Source of the DNA: an uncultured Aquimonas sp.
GTDB taxonomy: Bacteria > Pseudomonadota > Gammaproteobacteria > Xanthomonadales > Xanthomonadaceae
Length of the DNA stretch: 64,000 nucleotides
Direction: 5' to 3'
Assembly: GCF_937888285.1 (NCBI RefSeq)
Contig: NZ_CALART010000110.1
Location: forward strand, 62,001 to 126,000
Shown here: positions 62,446 to 64,000 of the stretch, piece by piece
Numbering within the stretch: position 1 is the stretch's first letter
How the letters are laid out: every line of letters starts with the position of its first letter
The notes under the pieces: model-generated
Database searches by the model: none
What the model was told of the DNA's origin: nothing
The model's input: only the letters and a program-made list of their open reading frames with translations
Position numbers and translations under genes: made by a program

Positions 62446-64000
62446 TGACACCTCCCTTGGCCGTAATAGCAGGCCGGAACGCGGGACGCGCTGTTGGTCT
62501 GCAGGGTGGCCACGTTCGGACTGGTCGGCACCAGCGAGGCATAGAACTCGGTGAAGTCCATCGCCGCGAAGTCGAGCGACTGGAGTTGCGCGACGGTGAA
62601 CCCGCTGCAGTCCGGACTCTCTGATCCGCCCCAGCCCTTGCCGACCTGGATACGCCCCTGCTCGTTGACGATGCGCGCCAGCATCGAGTTGAAGCAGCAC
62701 TTGGAGGTCGTGCGTTCGACGCAGGACACGCAGATGCCCAGCACGCGCAGGCACGACGAGCAGTAGGTGCCGACGCTGTGGCACAGGCTCGCGCCTTCCT
62801 TGAGCGCCAGGCGGCCCTCCTCCTCGTTGCACGCCATCATCGACAGGATGACGTAGATGATCACGGCGATCACCAAGGACCAGGGGTCGAACGCGACCAC
62901 GACGCCTTCGCCCGCTACCGCGGAAGAGGAATAGAGGACTGTGGACCCCGCCGGGAGCGCCGCGCCGTTGACAGCGATCGTGAACCCGTAGGTGCTGAAG
63001 GTGCCGCTGAAGCCGGCGCTCGTCAGCAGGGCACTCATGCCCTGCATGACGAACTCCCTGTTCTCGGAGTTCATCAGGATGTCGTAGACCAGGCGCGTGC
63101 CGCTGCCGAAGACGCTCTGGTTCGTCATGCCGCGGCCGGCGCCGTCGGAGTAGCAGCAGTTCTTCAGCAGCTTGTCGCGGCAGCGGTTGGCCTCGCCCTT
63201 GAAGACCTGCATCAGGTTGGTGTCGAGGTACACGCCGGCCTCGCGGCTGGCCTCCAGCATCGACATCGACCGGGCGAAGTCCGCGTCGTTGGTGTAGCTG
63301 GTGTTGAAGCAGCTCGCGCCCAGGCAGAACACGTTGCTGGGGCAGTTCGAGGCGGTCGTGACGGTCTGGGCTGCCGACGGGCAGCTGTAGCTGTTCTGCC
63401 GGACCTCGCAGACGCCCGTCACGGGGTGGGTCCGTGTGCAGGTGCTGGCGCCCGGCGTGCAACCCTGCGCCACCAGCGGCGCACACTCGTCGAGTGGTGC
63501 TGCGCCGGTGCAGGTCAAGGTTCTTTCGTAGGACCAGCAGTCCCGCGTCACTTCGCGACCGTCGATGATCTTGGTGCCGGGTCCGTCGATGCACCGGTCA
63601 GCCGTCGTCACGGTGCAGCGGCCGCCGGGTTGAAGTGCCGCGCTCTTGTCGACCCAGACGTCGGTCTCGATCTGGTTCATCGTCGGGCGCTGGAAGGCCA
63701 GCGGGATGGTCCAGCCGGATGCACCTGTCAGCGTCGCGCCGCCGGTGGAGGCCGCGCATTGCATGCCCGTGTCGGAGAAGACCGGGGTCGATCCTGCGGT
63801 GCAGCCCGAGTCGGGGTCCGGAGCGGAGACCGTGAAGCACTGGTCGGCGGGACCGGGCGACAGGTTCTCGCCATCCCAGTAGGCGTTGAGGGTGTTGCCA
63901 CTCACGCTGCCGGCAGGGCAGGCGTATATCGGGGTGCCGAACTGGAACTGGTAGTTGCAGTTGCCCGCCGTGCAGCCCGATCCTGCGGCCAGCACGACCT
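62442..64000 (-). CDS. traN: TraN, Cys-rich outer-membrane adhesin, 5' end outside the window
   Basis: Open frame from the right window edge to the stop at 62442, about 519 residues, so the N-terminal part is missing. It is extremely Cys-rich, with repeated pairs such as CTRTHPVTGVCEVR, CPSNVFCLGASCFN, CRDKLLKNCCYSDG and CSSCLRVLGICVSCVER. This is the pattern of TraN, which stabilises mating pairs through recipient outer-membrane receptors. Confidence 0.9.
   Translation of the reverse strand, partial: VVLAAGSGCTAGNCNYQFQFGTPIYACPAGSVSGNTLNAYWDGENLSPGPADQCFTVSAPDPDSGCTAGSTPVFSDTGMQCAASTGGATLTGASGWTIPLAFQRPTMNQIETDVWVDKSAALQPGGRCTVTTADRCIDGPGTKIIDGREVTRDCWSYERTLTCTGAAPLDECAPLVAQGCTPGASTCTRTHPVTGVCEVRQNSYSCPSAAQTVTTASNCPSNVFCLGASCFNTSYTNDADFARSMSMLEASREAGVYLDTNLMQVFKGEANRCRDKLLKNCCYSDGAGRGMTNQSVFGSGTRLVYDILMNSENREFVMQGMSALLTSAGFSGTFSTYGFTIAVNGAALPAGSTVLYSSSAVAGEGVVVAFDPWSLVIAVIIYVILSMMACNEEEGRLALKEGASLCHSVGTYCSSCLRVLGICVSCVERTTSKCCFNSMLARIVNEQGRIQVGKGWGGSESPDCSGFTVAQLQSLDFAAMDFTEFYASLVPTSPNVATLQTNSASRVPACYYGQGRCQ

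Noticed and set aside
1..64000. CRISPR arrays, rRNA and tRNA genes
   Set aside because: No regularly spaced repeat array, no rRNA-like stretches and no convincing tRNA cloverleaf were seen on reading the sequence. A dedicated scan was not possible.

Overview
The window looks like part of an integrative conjugative element (or a conjugative plasmid of the same type) from a high-GC betaproteobacterium, most likely Burkholderiales. Supporting signs are GC near 70% in most genes, a czcICBA-type metal-efflux block, a tyrosine recombinase, an F-type conjugation block, a PRTRC cassette, two toxin-antitoxin modules and dense DNA-processing accessory genes. No rRNA, tRNA or CRISPR array was seen.

Layout. 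1-5.5 kb: heavy-metal efflux genes czcA (cut by the window edge), czcB, czcC and czcI on the minus strand, plus a small exported protein with an internal 12-residue repeat. 6-7 kb: a DinG-type helicase remnant lacking its 5' half. 7-15 kb: a Gp3-like protein and an SbcD/SbcC-type nuclease pair, split by an inserted sensor kinase and cupin gene on the other strand. 15.3-19.4 kb: a lower-GC island with a Gabija-like defence pair (GajA OLD nuclease, GajB UvrD helicase). 19.6-21.5 kb: an SOS-regulated umuDC operon whose UmuD has lost both catalytic residues. 21.6-23.2 kb: four small minus-strand genes including a RadC/JAMM protein.

23.8-29.9 kb: the PRTRC cassette (ParB, E, ubiquitin-like C, F, B, JAMM-type A, ThiF/E1-like), followed by a second UvrD-type helicase. 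31.5-45 kb: accessory genes, including a CoiA-like nuclease (DUF6035 type), a HTH/PIN toxin-antitoxin pair, a PAPS-reductase-like protein, a DUF7694-type protein, H-NS-like and HU-like nucleoid proteins, a RecE-like nuclease, a small sigma-region-4/alpha-CTD-like protein and a SRAP (YedK/HMCES) protein. 45.0-47.0 kb: an IS1634-type insertion sequence with 17-bp inverted ends, a 5-bp target duplication and a frameshifted transposase. 47.3-50.7 kb: a Sel1-like protein, a ParS/RES toxin-antitoxin pair and a tyrosine recombinase.

51.8-54.2 kb: the PRTRC D actin-like ATPase with a ParR-like partner (a probable segregation module), then a Cas4-like nuclease apparently divided over two overlapping genes. 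54.2-64 kb: a small membrane protein, an S49 peptidase, candidate exclusion or surface genes and the F-type transfer genes traG, traH, traF, a small periplasmic gene and traN (cut by the right edge). The genes suggest an element that transfers by an F-like type IV system, is stabilised by ParMR-like and toxin-antitoxin functions, carries its own DNA repair and processing tools, and bears metal-resistance and anti-phage cargo. Three copies of a 22-bp dyad-containing sequence, all intergenic and in the same orientation, lie 14-28 kb apart and may be a shared regulatory site.
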